From: Climacteris rufus
Taxonomy: Eukaryota > Chordata > Aves > Passeriformes > Climacteridae
Direction of reading: 5' to 3'
DNA: 64,000 nucleotides
Assembly (NCBI GenBank): GCA_013398175.1
Contig: VZRZ01003130.1
Location: 1 to 64,000, forward strand
Below the pieces are notes generated by a model, which was not told the origin of the DNA, made no database searches, and was given only the letters and a program-made list of their open reading frames with translations. The position numbers and the translations under genes are program-made. Shown piece after piece: positions 11,843-25,448 of this stretch. Numbering within the stretch: the stretch's first letter is position 1; each line of letters starts with the position of its first letter.

Positions 11843-14800
11843 GGGGGACGCTCCGAGCGCGGCATTGCCGGCGGCCTCTTGGCAGAGCAGCGCAGGCCTG
11901 CAGGAATTTCCCTGGGTGTCCTAGCCTGAAAGTCCTCTCTTTCTGTATTCTTTTGTCAGTGGCCGTTTTTGGCTGCTTGCTGGCACCGTGACAACCATAA
12001 CATTCTGTGTATGATGGAACGTTGGTGATAAATACGCTTGGGATGATGCACCTGGCCTCAGTTGCACTTTAGGTGAACTTAGCCCTGCATCTGCAGCACC
12101 TTCTGGCTCTTGGGTAATGTGGCTGCAAGAGGACCAGGAGGAGAAGGGTACAGTTGAGCAATTAGTTGTACAGAGTTTTCATCTTGAACAGCCTTATTCA
12201 GAAAAATGCCGTTTCTGGACTTGGATGACTGACAGTGTCTGGGATGAGGCTGAATTGCATTAGTAGAAGACAGGTTATGTTTTCCTGTGTTGAAAACTCA
12301 ATTGTCTGGAACCTTATTCAAACAACTTATTGCTCCAGTACTGGAAAACACTAATATAGTTTCCTTTCATTATGGCAAAGTGTGAAAATTTGTTATCTCT
12401 TGTTACTAATAGTAGCCTTTTTTTTGCTGTTTGTAGATCAACTGTTGGAAGTTTTTTGTGATGGAATTTTTCAGTGCTGTTAGGAAACTTGCTGTTGAAT
12501 ATCTTGTGTCTTGGTACTGCATAGGAAATGGATAGCTTTGGATGAGCAGGATTCTAGAACTCCAGGACAATCTATTAATAGGGTCTATGTGACTAATTTG
12601 GAAAGGCTGCAGTCCTATAGTCTTTCCAAATTTGTTGAAGTGAGATAACAGAATCTCCTGACCCCGCTGGACATTGAATAATGTCCCACATCATCCCAGG
12701 AGATCCAGCTTATCCTTCATTTTTGTGACTTAATTTTTTTACTGGCAATTTATACAGAGAGAGGAACAAAGGAAATAATTTTAAAATAGTCATAGCAGAG
12801 GAGTGATGTCCTGTAGTTTCTCCATGCAAGCTATTCAACACCGTACAATGAAGCAAGTATTGAGATTTTCTGAAAGTTGTGGACACCTGAAGACAGTAGC
12901 TCTGCAAAATGCCCAACTAATAGAAATTCATAGTGCTTTTATTTTGGAAACAAAAGTTGCTTTGAGTAGTAGATGTTTTGTAACTAAAAGTGTCTTGGGT
13001 ATATAATAAGTTGAGATATTTTTAGTAATCAATGCTGAGTGGATGTTTTCTTGGTGATAGGGGAGGTCCTCAGTTAAATTTGTAGCATGTTGTAACTAAG
13101 CTGCTTTTTCCTTTTCTTTTGGTCTTACCAAACTTATGAATATGACACCCACCTGTTTCTGATAAAGACAAGTGGGCTAAGGCCAAATGGTAATAAAAAC
13201 CCTGCACGACTCTAATGCCATTTGCCATTTTCATCACAAAATTAATTTTTAAAGTCATTTTGTAAGACTTAAATGTACCAGAACTTGCTTTTGGTTTTGC
13301 AGTTAGGGAATTGACCAAAGTGAGTTGGGTTCTGCTCTTTCCAAGAGGAAGGAGCCTGTGAGCATGAAGCTGTGCTGGGCAGGGCTCAAGGATTGTGCTC
13401 CGTTTTGGTTGCACATGGTAGTGATGAGGTTCTGAATTCCTCTGCAAGTGTTGCTCCAGTTTAGATCAGTGACAGACCCTCCTTGCTGCCAGCCAAGCTG
13501 TGCTTTTCCTGCTGGAAAGCTACAAAAACTCTGGAGGAGGAAATTCAAAGGGAAAGGGTTTGTCAGCCGTTCTGTAGCTGTGCTGTGGTTGGATTTAAGA
13601 TCCACATTGTTCTCATGGCATTGAGAGAATTGGAAGGCCATGATCTCTGCAGGGTTTAGTGGCAGGGTAAAGATTTACCTGCTTTGTTTATTAACAGGTG
13701 TTGGGTTCTGTACCAGGTGTCATTTCCACACTAAGGCATATTCCATCTCTGCAGTCAAAATGGGAATTAGGGGCTGGTGTGTATGTCTGTGTGGTGGAAT
13801 AGCTTCTGTACTTTGGGGCATTCACTTGGGCTGGATTTTTTGGTTGCATTTGTTTCTTTCCTTTTTTCAGAAATTCATAATTGTTTAATCTCTTGAAAGA
13901 AAGTAATTTCTACAGAATGGCTTACGCTCTGGCATCAGAACTCTGTAATCAAATGCTACAGACACTGCTATTTTGCCACAACTTGCCTGTGACAATAGTC
14001 TGAACAATAAGTTAGAAACCAGCATGGATGTGCTTGGACATTTCCAGGCTTAGTTGCTTACATTTCTCCTAACTCACCATGAGAAGCATCACAGCATTCA
14101 TGCAGCTGTATTGTGCTTTGTAAAGAAATTTTTTCACTTGTGCAATAGTCTGGGCTTGAATGTGGTAGAGATGCTTATATTTTTATTTGTCTTTTCCTAA
14201 TAATGTCTCAGGAGGTTCATCTCCAGCCAGTGTCTCGTTTGAACTTTCAGGGAAATTATCATTCTGTGCTTTGAATATCTCCCTATTACCATGGCAAATA
14301 ATTCATGCTGCTAATTAAGACAGTGTTAGAACCGCACAGAAAGATGGGCAGGGAAGGAGGGCAGCCTACTTATGCTCACAATTTATCTGTCTTATAAATT
14401 TATAGAACAGTTATTGCCAAGGTACCTCACAGTTTACAAATGAAAATATATGACCTTCTGATTGATGGTCTCTGTCTGCTGAAGGTAGGAGGGAAGAGCC
14501 AGGCATGTTTTGTCTGGTGCATATGGAGGCACAGGGTTGGGAGCAGCGTTGTGCCCCGAGCTAGATTTGTGTTCCACAAGAGAGAAACTCATTCAGAGAG
14601 ACCCTTCTGCTTAGTCCTGAGGGCCTGAAACTGGGAAGGCTGTGAGTTCCCTAAATAACTGATGACTGGCAATTTCATGAGCAGGGTTTCTCATGCAGGT
14701 CTTACAAACCAAAAGGAGACTCTTCTGTAACTGAAATGAATAGGAAGCCATTGCAGAATGGGGGAAGTGGATAATAAATCCAGCAGACTATTTTGGTGTT

Positions 14801-17653
14801 GGTCGGAGTTCAAAGAGAAATTAGGAAACCTAATTAAGGTATGTGTTAAACACCAGGCGTGTATCAACACTGAAGAAAGCTGATGGCAGTGTCTTTGTTG
14901 TCCACATGTAATAGTAGAGACTCTAAAACTAATAATTCTGTGATATGTTGTGACAGATCTGCTATTTCTGCTTCTTTTCTTTTCCTGCTGTTATAGGTAA
15001 TATGAATTAAATTCTGTCTTGTCTGAATTTTGATGGGTAATTTGTATACTCTCTTCTGTCTTCAAAAACAGTTATTACTAAATCTTGTTTGATACAAAAA
15101 GTTGAAAATCATCAGCGTTCCCAATGGTATTGTGGTAGTTCATACTGCACTATGTCTGGAACTGGGTAGTACTGCCATTGCACATTAACTGATGAAAATG
15201 AAATGCCTTATATTAAAAAAGAATGTTTTTCTGGTCTTTCTTCTTAATAAAAGATAATGTTTTCCTTTGTCAAAGGCCTGTGTGATTAGATATTTATCCT
15301 CTGTTCCCAGGAGAGCAGACATTGTGCCTCATATTTTCTGTTTTGTGAAACAAGATTTCATATAGCTGACTACGTCTCTGGAATCTATGTCATTCTCCCC
15401 CTAAAAGGAACTGAAAGCAAATTGGCTTTCTAAAACATGAAAGAAGCCTAGAGCAAACTCTTTGTCATCACATTCCTGGTCAAATCCAGCATTTGCCTTC
15501 CACAGGGTTTCTAATATTTAGTAACATCTGTGGTTTCCCATGGGGTTGCTTAGGTGAACATAATAAGTGAGAGCTATTGAAAGAAGAAAGAATGAAGGCT
15601 TCATCGTGAGCTAAGTTTAGTGAAGACTCCCATGGATTGCATGCATGTTTTGTATGTAGTTTTCTAAAATCATGCTACTGTTAATCCCTGTGTTTCTTTC
15701 CCTCATAATAGGTTATTAATCAGAGAAAGAAAATACCAACTGTTACACAAAACCTACGTAGATTAATTTAGTTCTTACTGGTATATACCAGAAATGTATC
15801 AGAAATTATGGGGTGATTATTCACATCAACTTAAGTTTTAACTTCAGTTCTGGGACTGCATAAATACCTGGGGAGGAAGGGAATGGAGAGACGAGAGGAC
15901 ACTTGCAAGGTGTGGGTAGGAGGGTGTCCTCCTCCACTGACCCTGTAGGGAGCATGGTCTTGGAAATGAAGTGCTGCAGGTGCCCTTGGCAGAGGCCCTT
16001 GAGTAACCCATGTCCATGTGCTACAGCACCGTTTGCCTGAACATCACCAATTCTTTACAGGCAGTTCCAAATGCAGGGAGTTGTTCCCATCCACCTGCTG
16101 AGGTGCCAGCAGGTCCCAGTTACTGACTGGGAATTTGGCTGTGACTTGCACTAGTGCTACCTCAGCATCTCCTGCAGTATCACCAATAAACGTGACCCCT
16201 TGCCTTAGATGTGTGTGTGGGTGTGGCTCTGCATGTGTTTAGTATTCCTAGAACTAGTTTGGGGTTCAAAATGTGTTTTCCAGGAGTTATACTCTTACAG
16301 TAATTTTGGGAGAGATTAGAGGAAAATATTTGGACAAACCAGTGTTCAGTCCTGAGCAAACAAATTCACTTTGAAGTAAAGTTCTCTTCATTTTTTCATC
16401 CACAAATCATATCTGCCACCTTTTTGTCACATTTTGTTCTCTTTCTCATATTAAGATGTTGTCCAGTTCTGTTCATTTTACGTAATTATTTGCCTTTTCT
16501 TGCATTTCAGATACTTTGATTTAGAACTCTCTTAAAATTCAAATATAGGCAACAAAACAGGCAGGAAAAATACCTGAAACTTTGTGCTGTTGTGATTTTT
16601 GTTGTTGTGCTTAATCCTGTGCAACACAAGCTGCAGTTGCTTATGCATAAAATCTTAACTGAAAAAGTCTTCCCAATGCCAAGCAGTTATGACAGAGTGT
16701 TTTAAAAAGAGCTTAAAATTTACATTAACTACATCCTAATGGTGCTTTACTTCTTATGCAAAAATAGTTTTCAAATAGAACATAAGGATGATTGAGGGAT
16801 ATTTTGTAATCTTTCATTTTACTTTATTCATGACTGTAAAATCAAATCTGTATAATGTTATGAGAGTGCAAGAGCATTTTAGTATTATTTTGGACACAAA
16901 ATAGCATATTGTTTTTAGGTAGAGGAATCAATGCAAAGTGACAAACTCACTGTGAAGTGTGTCTAAGTTTAGTAGTTGTCTTCAACAATCAACCAGAAAT
17001 TCTAATGTTTGAAACAGCTTTGTCATCTTACTACTATGTTTTCCTGAGTTTAGCTTTTGTTGGAGTTAGTTTGTGTTCTGGTTCTGATGTTAGTGCTTCT
17101 GCCTGAAGATGCTCTGGAATTAAGACTGTTCCAAGGGTGAACTCACTTATTTTTAGGAAGGTTAAACATCTGGATGTTCACTACAGAGCCTTTTCCAGGA
17201 AAGCATTTTGTTTGTGAGCAGGAATCAGCAGAAATATAGATGTAGCACAAGTGTGTAATCTCTGCCTTCCTGGGGCACTGTGGTATTTTCAGACTGCTCT
17301 GTTGCTTAAAGTACCTCTGGGATTACAGGAGGGTATTGGGAGGACTTAGCTCTGTAGTATTTTTGTAGGTGGCTTTGAGACTTCGGAATCCAGACCAGGG
17401 ATGAAACTGGGCATAGGTGCCAACTTAGGAGTGGTTATGGGGGGCATAAGGAGTATATTGGAAATGTTTCTAAGACTGCAGGTGTTTGCATTCTGGCTCA
17501 AAAAAAAGATTTTTGATTGAGATTGGTTGATTGGAGAAGATTGTTCTCTATCAGTGTTAAACAGTTTTCTGGATTCAGAAAATAAAAAAACTATACAGGC
17601 ACAATATGGGATTTGGGGTAGGAAATTGAAGTTGTATATAATGGTTTTAAGTC

Positions 17654-17684
17654 TTTCCCATATATGTTTTATGCATATGGGAAA
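17654..17684. repeat. Inverted repeat, 10-bp arms
   Basis: TTTCCCATAT at 17654-17663 is the exact reverse complement of ATATGGGAAA at 17675-17684, with an 11-base spacer. A single-stranded copy could form a hairpin. About one such match is expected by chance in a window this size, so no function is claimed. Confidence 0.8.
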
Positions 17685-20600
17685 AACCCCTCAAGATAAG
17701 TTGTGAAAGTTAAATGAATTAAATTTGTTTAAGTGAAATAACTTCAAAAAGAGGCTGACTTCTGTTTTATATGAGCTGTCTTACACCCTTAATTATAGTG
17801 AATACTGCTTTTAAAGTGCATCCTGGCTGCCTAGCTTGGACCTTGAATGGCTAGATCAAAAGTCCTATGCAGATGTGCTGATGTGTTATGAAATTTCAAA
17901 TTCCAGCAATATTGATTCCTGAAACATTGCATTTGCAGCTCAGGGTTATTTTTCCCCCTTAGCAGTTTCCAGGTGCTGCTTGACTCTCTGTCTGTGACAT
18001 CTCCTTTTCATTTTTTTTAAATACATTTTGAGTATCTTTAGCACAATACTCTTTTTTTCCTGAAGCAGGAAAACTTCAGATTTTCAAGTGTGAGTTAGTT
18101 ACTGTACCATTTCTAATACTGTTGATGTAATGGTAAATCTGCTTCTGGTGGGAGGCAATTTGAAAAACGAATTGATGTGTAGGTGTTTTAAGTACCCCTT
18201 GAGGATATCAAAACTCTTGTGTTTACACACTGAAAAGCTTCTGTGTCTCCAGCTGTGTATTGCTGGTGTGATAAGAGGTTGCTCCTCCCCACAAATACAG
18301 TTTGATTTCACTTGTTTGCATGTTGATAGCAGGAGGCTGCTGCTGAGTTGAAAAGACTGTTTTGTTGGTTTGAAATGCTTAAATCTGGTCACTCACTTTG
18401 ATTTGTATTTTGTTATTTACTACATACATTACATGAAAATGTGAATTGAAGCAGATGGTGAAGGATCAGCATTTAGGCTTCCAGCCGAAATGTAAAATTT
18501 CCTGGAAAGCTGAGTCCTGTACTATGGCATCAGCAGCCTGTGTTCAAAACCACATCATGTTTGTTTTATAGTAGCTCCTGGATGCCAGGCATATATTAAG
18601 TTGTTCTGAGCCTGCTGCTGCATGGACATCCCTATCAAGCCCAGTAGTTCTGTGTTTTTCCTCAAAGAATTGAGCTATTAATTATTTTAAGTTAATGTCA
18701 AAATTGGAGACTGTTGTTTCAGTGGGTTCAGGATTCATACAGAAGCGTCAGTTTGCACTTTACAAAGCAATTCTCTTGAAGATGGGAAGAACAGGAGTTA
18801 ACCTGGCTTGCATTTATGTGTTTTCCTTTCTATCCAAGTGGTTGGAACTGTCAGGATTTTTAGTAACACCTGAAAAATCTGATGTGGCTGCTGCTGTCAG
18901 GGCTAGACTGGCTTTTTGTCTGGGTTAGAGTTGTGCTGGTGAAGATCTAATTGACTCCGCTTGACATTTAATGAATACTGAAGGGAAAACTTTTTTTAGA
19001 AATGGATCTCTGCTCTGGTGTGTTGCAGTTTGTCTAGCCTAAAACATGCATTAATAGAGTACAGCTTGAATTAGCGAAATAAAATGTGTTTTTAGAATAA
19101 CCAGTGCAAATTAGTGGATGACCTGAAACAGGAGAGAACTTACATTCCTGGTAATGTTATCTTAATGTTTTTACGTAGAAATTTGCTTTTTAAAAGGCAG
19201 ACATTTTGGCTAGGTAAAATAATATTTTGGTTTTGTTTAGGATTTGTAATAGCTTTTAAACCTGGTTATCCCTGGACCTGCAGAATATTACAGACTTGCC
19301 CTCTGTGTTGTCTGATGCTGGATCCACGCTGAGTTTGTAGAAGAAGAATGATACATAATGAAGCAACAATATCATCCTGATAAAACTGGTTCTGTTTTCA
19401 AGTGGGTGTAGTTTGATGCTGTTCAAATATAAATTTCACTTGGTCCTGTACGTGAAGGCTCACGCACTTCAGTTTGTCCACAAGGTTTATGTGATGCAGT
19501 ATTGAAGACATGACAGCTGCAGTTAAGAAAATTTGCTGTTAATAAGCATTTCAGAGTTTGGAGGCTCAGCTCAGCATGTGAGATGCCTCTAATAATCTCT
19601 GAACATTATAATTTAATTAAACCTTCCCTGTTTAGAAGAAGTGAGTACAAAAGAGCAGTAGGACATGTTCTCCTTCTTTTTCTTGTTTCTCAGGACTGAA
19701 AAGAGCATACTGGGTAATACATTTGGAACTGGTCCACTTGGTTTTTGTGTTCTTTGGGTCTTGGTGTCCCCCCTGAAAGCACAGTGCAGGACACTTGGAA
19801 GAACTGCCACTTCTTGTGGCTGTCACTACTGTTCATGTGACTGTGGAGATGTTAATTGGAAAAAGAGATTGGGTTTGGTGGGGATGAAATTGTTCGACTG
19901 GATCAGTTCACTGCTTGGTGCTTGGGAAAGTGTGAGTTCCCCTGTTGTGAGTTACACAATTTTAGGTAGTTTTAATCTCACGGTTCCCTCATGTGGTGTT
20001 TCCTTTTGCCTATGAGCCAACTTCTCTCCTTACTGTGTGTGTTTCTAGGCTAAGTAAGCTCTGTTCCTCTCTCTCCTAGTCATCTTAGATTCTCTGCACT
20101 TACTCTAGTGACAGGCTAATAATGCTGCTACCACTAAAGCTAAATTCATACCCAAGCCTGCCTTCTCCCTCCTGTGCTGGTTGCATTGTGTGCTCTTACA
20201 CCGTATGACTCGAAGAAGGGGAAATTAGAGAAACCTCAGGAAAAAGAAATGTGTCTATCTGAAATACTGGTATTAGTAGGCTCACTAGTATGGGAAATCA
20301 TAATGCTCATAAAATAAAGCCTTAATTGACTTCTGGAGTAAGTCATATGCAGTTATAACAAGTTCATTGCATTAGAGTCTGTTTATATGCATTTAATGCC
20401 AGGCTAACAATTGAAGCTGAAGTTGTTTCCTGACTTCATGAGTCACCCAGCCTTTAGCACAGGTACCTTGCACTGGCTGTATTTGTGTGTAATGTGTCAT
20501 TTTGGTGCTTTATGCTCAGAAATTTGCCTCCTGTAATAAATACACATTCGCTTGTTCCTTCTGTGCTGAGTAAAATGGTAATTTCCTCCCATTGATTAAG

Positions 20601-23600
20601 AGACTTTATGGAGTGTGTCTTGTGCTTGTGGGTGTGAGCTGCATCAGAGCAGGAGGAAATTCCCAGTTTTAAATTTAATTTCCCCCTTCTACCTCAGTTG
20701 TAACTGAACTAATCATGGAAATTGTGGTGTGTTCAAATATGCCATTGTGCATTCTCTCTGGGTGGGATCCATTCAGTAGTGAAAAGCTGCTCTTTGACAT
20801 ACTGGTGATGTAGATCCTGATTGTTTCTCCTGTTACAAGGAGTTTAGTATTTGTAAAGAAGTTGCCTTGCATTTGCTTTTCAAAAAGCAAATTATGTTAC
20901 TTTTTAATTTAATAATTATATTTCTGGTTTTGTAAACAACAGTGCATTATTCTTACAAATAAAGTACTGGAACCCTGACATGTTATCATTACAATTTTAC
21001 AGATGTGAGATTTTACTTAAGCTTTTCTTTCTGACTCCACAGAATGTTTGGGGTTTTGCTTTTGTTGATTTTTTTTCTTTTTAAACTCCTTGCTTTTCAC
21101 TTACACATCAAAGCAGAAGGGATGTTTCAGTCAGTGCTTCTGCTTCAAGGAAGAAATGAAACATACCTTACATTTCCAGGATTCATTGCTGGTAGTTCCT
21201 TGATCCACTTTAAGCTCTTTTTTCCCCCACCAGTCCTTTTTTCTTGTATTATCAGGAATAATGATAATACTTTCTGTTTATAGCAATGTGCCTTTTGATC
21301 ATAGTTGTATGTTTTGGAGAATAGACTGATTGAACTTAGTTTGACTTCTGTGTATGTGTGTGTGTCTGTGTCTGCCAGAGTAATCTGATACTATTGTAGA
21401 GCTTTGGGTCTACTACACACCCAAGCTGATCTTGAGATCAGCAAGTGTAGAGCTGAAGTCAGAATTCTATCTCCCACTTACCTAAATTTAGAAAAAGTTA
21501 AAGTCTGAGTGTCACAGTTTGAAAATACTCAAAAGTAAGGTTTGTTCAATATGGCCAGTTTTATGAACTTGTTCTGGTGTTATCTGATGGTCTGGGAGAG
21601 AAGGTTGGGTTTGGTTTTGTTTGTTTTTCTGTTAGTGAAAACATAATTCATTGTGTGTGTAGACAGTGTTACGGAACACAGATGGGCAGAGGTGGTACAT
21701 GAATTGTTTGGCAATAACCTACAAAGTAAATATGAATCTCTTAATTGTGAGGCAGAGATGAGGTATTTGCTCATCACTGTCTTCTTGGTCCAGATGGAGC
21801 AGCAGTGAGAACTGGGACAAATATTTAATTCCAAATTATCAAAACTCCCACGTTTTATGAGCTTACAGAGCAGGGTCCTCTGAGATGTGTTGGCTGAGTG
21901 GAACAACGTGTGGTGTGGCAGCTGTGTTGCCAGTGCTGGATCACAATGGAAATTGCTTGTCAGCATTTTCACTGCAGTTGCTTCTAACCCTGCTCCTGCC
22001 AGGAAAACCTGCCTGGAAGAGCAGCAGCCCCTCTGAGCCAGGTATGGGGCTGTTGGGTGATGACATCTCCTGGGTCACTGGGATGGGGCTGTGCCAGGGA
22101 GTGGGGGATTCTTCTGTGGAAGAGCCTGGGACTCATTCTTCAAGCAGTAAATGTGTTTTACTGTAAACTGGAAGTAGGGAGCATCTGCCTGTTTTATGTG
22201 ATTATAGTCATTCTACTGAGCTTTTCTGTTAAGTATAAAAAGACTCACAGAGATCAAAGCCTACATGGGAGCCTAAGGTGAAAATTTTGGGGAAGTTTTT
22301 TTTTCCTCTGTTATTAGAATAAGTGTCATAGAATGAAACCCAGCACTAAGCAGTCTTCTGTCTAATGCAGAGCTGTACTACCAAGTGGTTGAAAACTCTG
22401 GGTTGCACATATGGTTGGGATACAAATTGATACCTTTATAACCCAAAGAGGTCTTAGCCATCAAAATTGCAGAAAACTTTCCTGTGCCAAGGAAAACCAC
22501 GGACATTTCCAAACAGCCCTTCCTGAAAACACAATGTTATTTGGATCATTATGAGGCTGTCTACCATAAAACTGTAGACAGCTTGCACAGTGGTACTTTG
22601 TAGACTTAAATTATAGTAACCACACCCTTGATTTGCATTTTTTTCTGATGTAAAAAGGGCTATTTTTTTGAAAATTCCTACAATTGAAAGTGGTAGTTTA
22701 GATAGAAGAGCTGTTTCAGCAAGTCTTCGGGGTAGGCTAAATATTGGACTGACCTTTGCAGAGTTCACTGGTTTGTTGGAATCTGAAAATTTACATGAGG
22801 AAATATACTTGTGGTTCTGGTGAGAGAGGATTGTGTGTAACAGATCTTGATTTGACCTCCTCTCTTCTCCCTCCTCCCTATCCTCCTTTTGATTATTTGT
22901 GGAAAGTGGGAACAGTTTTCTAGATGAGGAAATTCTTCCTGTGTGGTCAGGTCGTTCCTGTGGCTAAGCTGCAACCTTCTTGCTTTGTCAGATGTCTCAT
23001 ACATATATTTAAGTTCATCTTCATAGTTACATATTTGCATCTTGTTCTCATATTTGCTCATTTATTTCTTCCACAGAAACATTGTATTCATACTTTTGTT
23101 GGGCAATTTTTGTGGTACTGCAGCAAAACTTGGATCTGCCCTCTGCAGTACACCGCAGTCTTTTATAAAGTGGTAAGCTATGAAGACAGTTAAAGACAAT
23201 ACAATTTCTTTAATTAGTTTAGCAAATGAATTTTATATCTTTTTCTCATTCTCAGATATTTTTGTAGCATGCTGATAGTTTGGCCCTTACAAATGCTGTA
23301 TGGCTACTTCTTGTGCCTCACTGATACCCTGCTTGTTCCTGATGCTGGGCTCTACTTGACAGTCTCATCAGTGGATGGCCGTGCCTCGAGCTGTGCTGTG
23401 GTGGGGCTGTGCTGCTGGAGCAAAGGTGTCTGCACTTCACTGGTGAAAAACAACTCTGAAAGGACTGAAACAGTACAAAAGATTATAAAATGTTGTCGTA
23501 TATTGCTGCAACTGCAGTACTTGTGGTCAGTTTTGAAAATTAGCTGAATTAAAGCAGTGATTACTTCTGCATGGAAGGTTAGTTACAGGGAATAGAAAGG

Positions 23601-24494
23601 TTAGTTTTATTTAATTTGCAGTAGCTCTAGCAAAGCTTGGATTACAGGTGTGTGTACTGCAGTGTGCTTAATCAGATCTAACTGTAAGCTCCTCCTGAAA
23701 GGATTTTAGTCCCATCTTGTCCCTGGCCACATGTTGACTCCTTTCCTCTTTGCGTCACACCTACTAATTGTGCAGCTGCTGGCCTGAAGGACAGCTCACT
23801 TCACAAAAACGAGGCTGGGATGATTTTTCCACTTCTTTCTTCTTCTCCTGTTTGTGAATCAAATAAGTTTTTACTAGCAAAACTAAGCTAATTGTAATGG
23901 CAAGTGTTTGAAAAAGGAGGTTTTGTTGGCAGAGCTCCTAATGCCACTGAGGTCAGAGGTGAGCAGCATTTACTGTGTAGCCTGTTATGCCTCAAGCTTT
24001 CCATTTTCAAAACAACATAGACAAATCCTATCATAAACTGGAGTCCTTCAGATTTCATTGTCGAGAAGGGATAAGAGTAATAATTGTTTGAAAAAATAAA
24101 ACCAGAGCTGTGCCTTGGCTCAGCAGTTTGCTGGGGCTGGTCTGCACTAGGATGCCAGTGTTCTACAGGAAGTTGGCTGGTCTGATACAGCTCAATTAAA
24201 ATAAATATGACCATTAAAATACAAAATCAAGTAAAACATTTCCTACTAACAAGCTCTGTATCTTGATATCAAATGTGTTTTTCCACATATTCTTGTTCAG
24301 TTTAACTTATTGAAATTACGTGTTTTCTTCAATGGAAATCCACTATTGCAGACATCATTGTATAGATGTTCTTTTCAGATTTTCAAAAACCTTGTGATAA
24401 CAATTTCAGAATCTTCCTCCTGGAGAGGATTCCCTGGCTGGTGGTAACATATATTTGGCAGTAAAAGCATGTTTGGCTTTTCATGACTGCTTGT

Positions 24495-24519
24495 TTTTTC
24501 TTTCTTTGAGAAAGAAAAA
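24495..24519. repeat. Pyrimidine/purine hairpin, 11-bp arms and 3-base loop
   Basis: TTTTTCTTTCT at 24495-24505 pairs perfectly with AGAAAGAAAAA at 24509-24519 around a TTG loop. One arm is all pyrimidine and the other all purine. It may be a low-complexity accident. No transcript or regulatory role can be read from it. Confidence 0.8.
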
Positions 24520-25394
24520 CACAAGGGAAGGTTTCCAGGTCTTTTTTCATTTGTCTAGTTGAGAGCAAAACTCCCAACTCAACCTAAACCAACCAGCCAA
24601 CCCTCCTCAATAACACACGAAACCTCAAAAAAGTACTTTTTCTGTGCGTGTATGTGTAGGTAAGAGATGAAAATTATGTATCCAGGCTTCCATTCAGTAT
24701 CAAATAAAAAAGGCAGTATTTTCTGTGACAGCAATGTCAAACACAATCAGTATGATTTGGGATATTTATTTTGGTTCAGGCTACTTAATACTCAGATGTC
24801 TGTGTCCAGTACAACTTACTTGAAGATGTACTCGTCAATTTTTTTCCATTAACCACTGATGGCAAATTTTGCTCCCAAATATCCTGTTTACAGTGCTTCC
24901 ACTGGAGTGGTGGGGACATCAGGAGCTGAAAATACTTTTGAGGTGCATGGACACGAACTGGTGTTGGTTTGGAATAATGCTCCTTTGAGCAAGTGAAGTG
25001 TTCTTGGGCTTCTGTGCAGGGACTGGAAGTTGTGCTCCCATTCCTGCGAGGAAGTGAGTGCTCCAAGCTGAATGTGAAACCTGGAAGTCTTCCAGTGGCT
25101 GTAATTCTTCACCACTGTGAAACATGTAATTCTTTGTGCTGTTGGCAAACAGTGGGGTGAACCGAAGGAGTAGCTCAGAGAATGTTTTTAACAGAAAATA
25201 TCTTTTTTTCAAGACTGTGCCTCCTGATGCCTGACTGGATACTTCAGTTTCTCTCAAAGTGAGCTCAGAGGAGTGTTTGCTCTTAGCAATTTCATTGGGA
25301 GCTTAGAATTTGGTTTTGCAGGGAGAGTTTTAGGAAAGCAGCTTTCTGGAAAGGGTAGAAGAAGGAATTGGAATTTTAAATTGTATGTGTAGAA

Positions 25395-25407
25395 ATCTAT
25401 CTGTGTA

Positions 25408-25439
<32 letters not shown>

Positions 25440-25448
25440 TCTATCTCT
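25395..25448. repeat. Compound tetranucleotide microsatellite (TCTG)n(TCTA)n
   Basis: A degenerate start is followed by about three TCTG units and about six TCTA units, ending in TCTC. Compound tetranucleotide arrays of this type are usually variable in length between individuals. It lies deep in SPPL3 intron 1, away from any exon or splice site. Confidence 0.93.

Larger units (their letters stand above)
11843..25394 (+). other. SPPL3: SPPL3 intron 1, middle part
   Basis: After a short GC-rich tail of the minisatellite (to about 11890), the sequence returns to AT-rich intron. I find no supported exon on either strand. Small structures listed separately are the inverted repeats at 17654-17684 and 24495-24519 and a TG-rich run near 21349-21373. 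Open frames here are short and biased in composition. Confidence 0.6.

Noticed and set aside
11361..11991. Overlapping plus- and minus-strand ORFs up to 202 codons with Gly/Ala/Trp/Gln-rich products
   Set aside because: They are translations of the GC-rich tandem repeat in several frames. The 131-bp period shifts frame each unit, so no single protein repeat is preserved.
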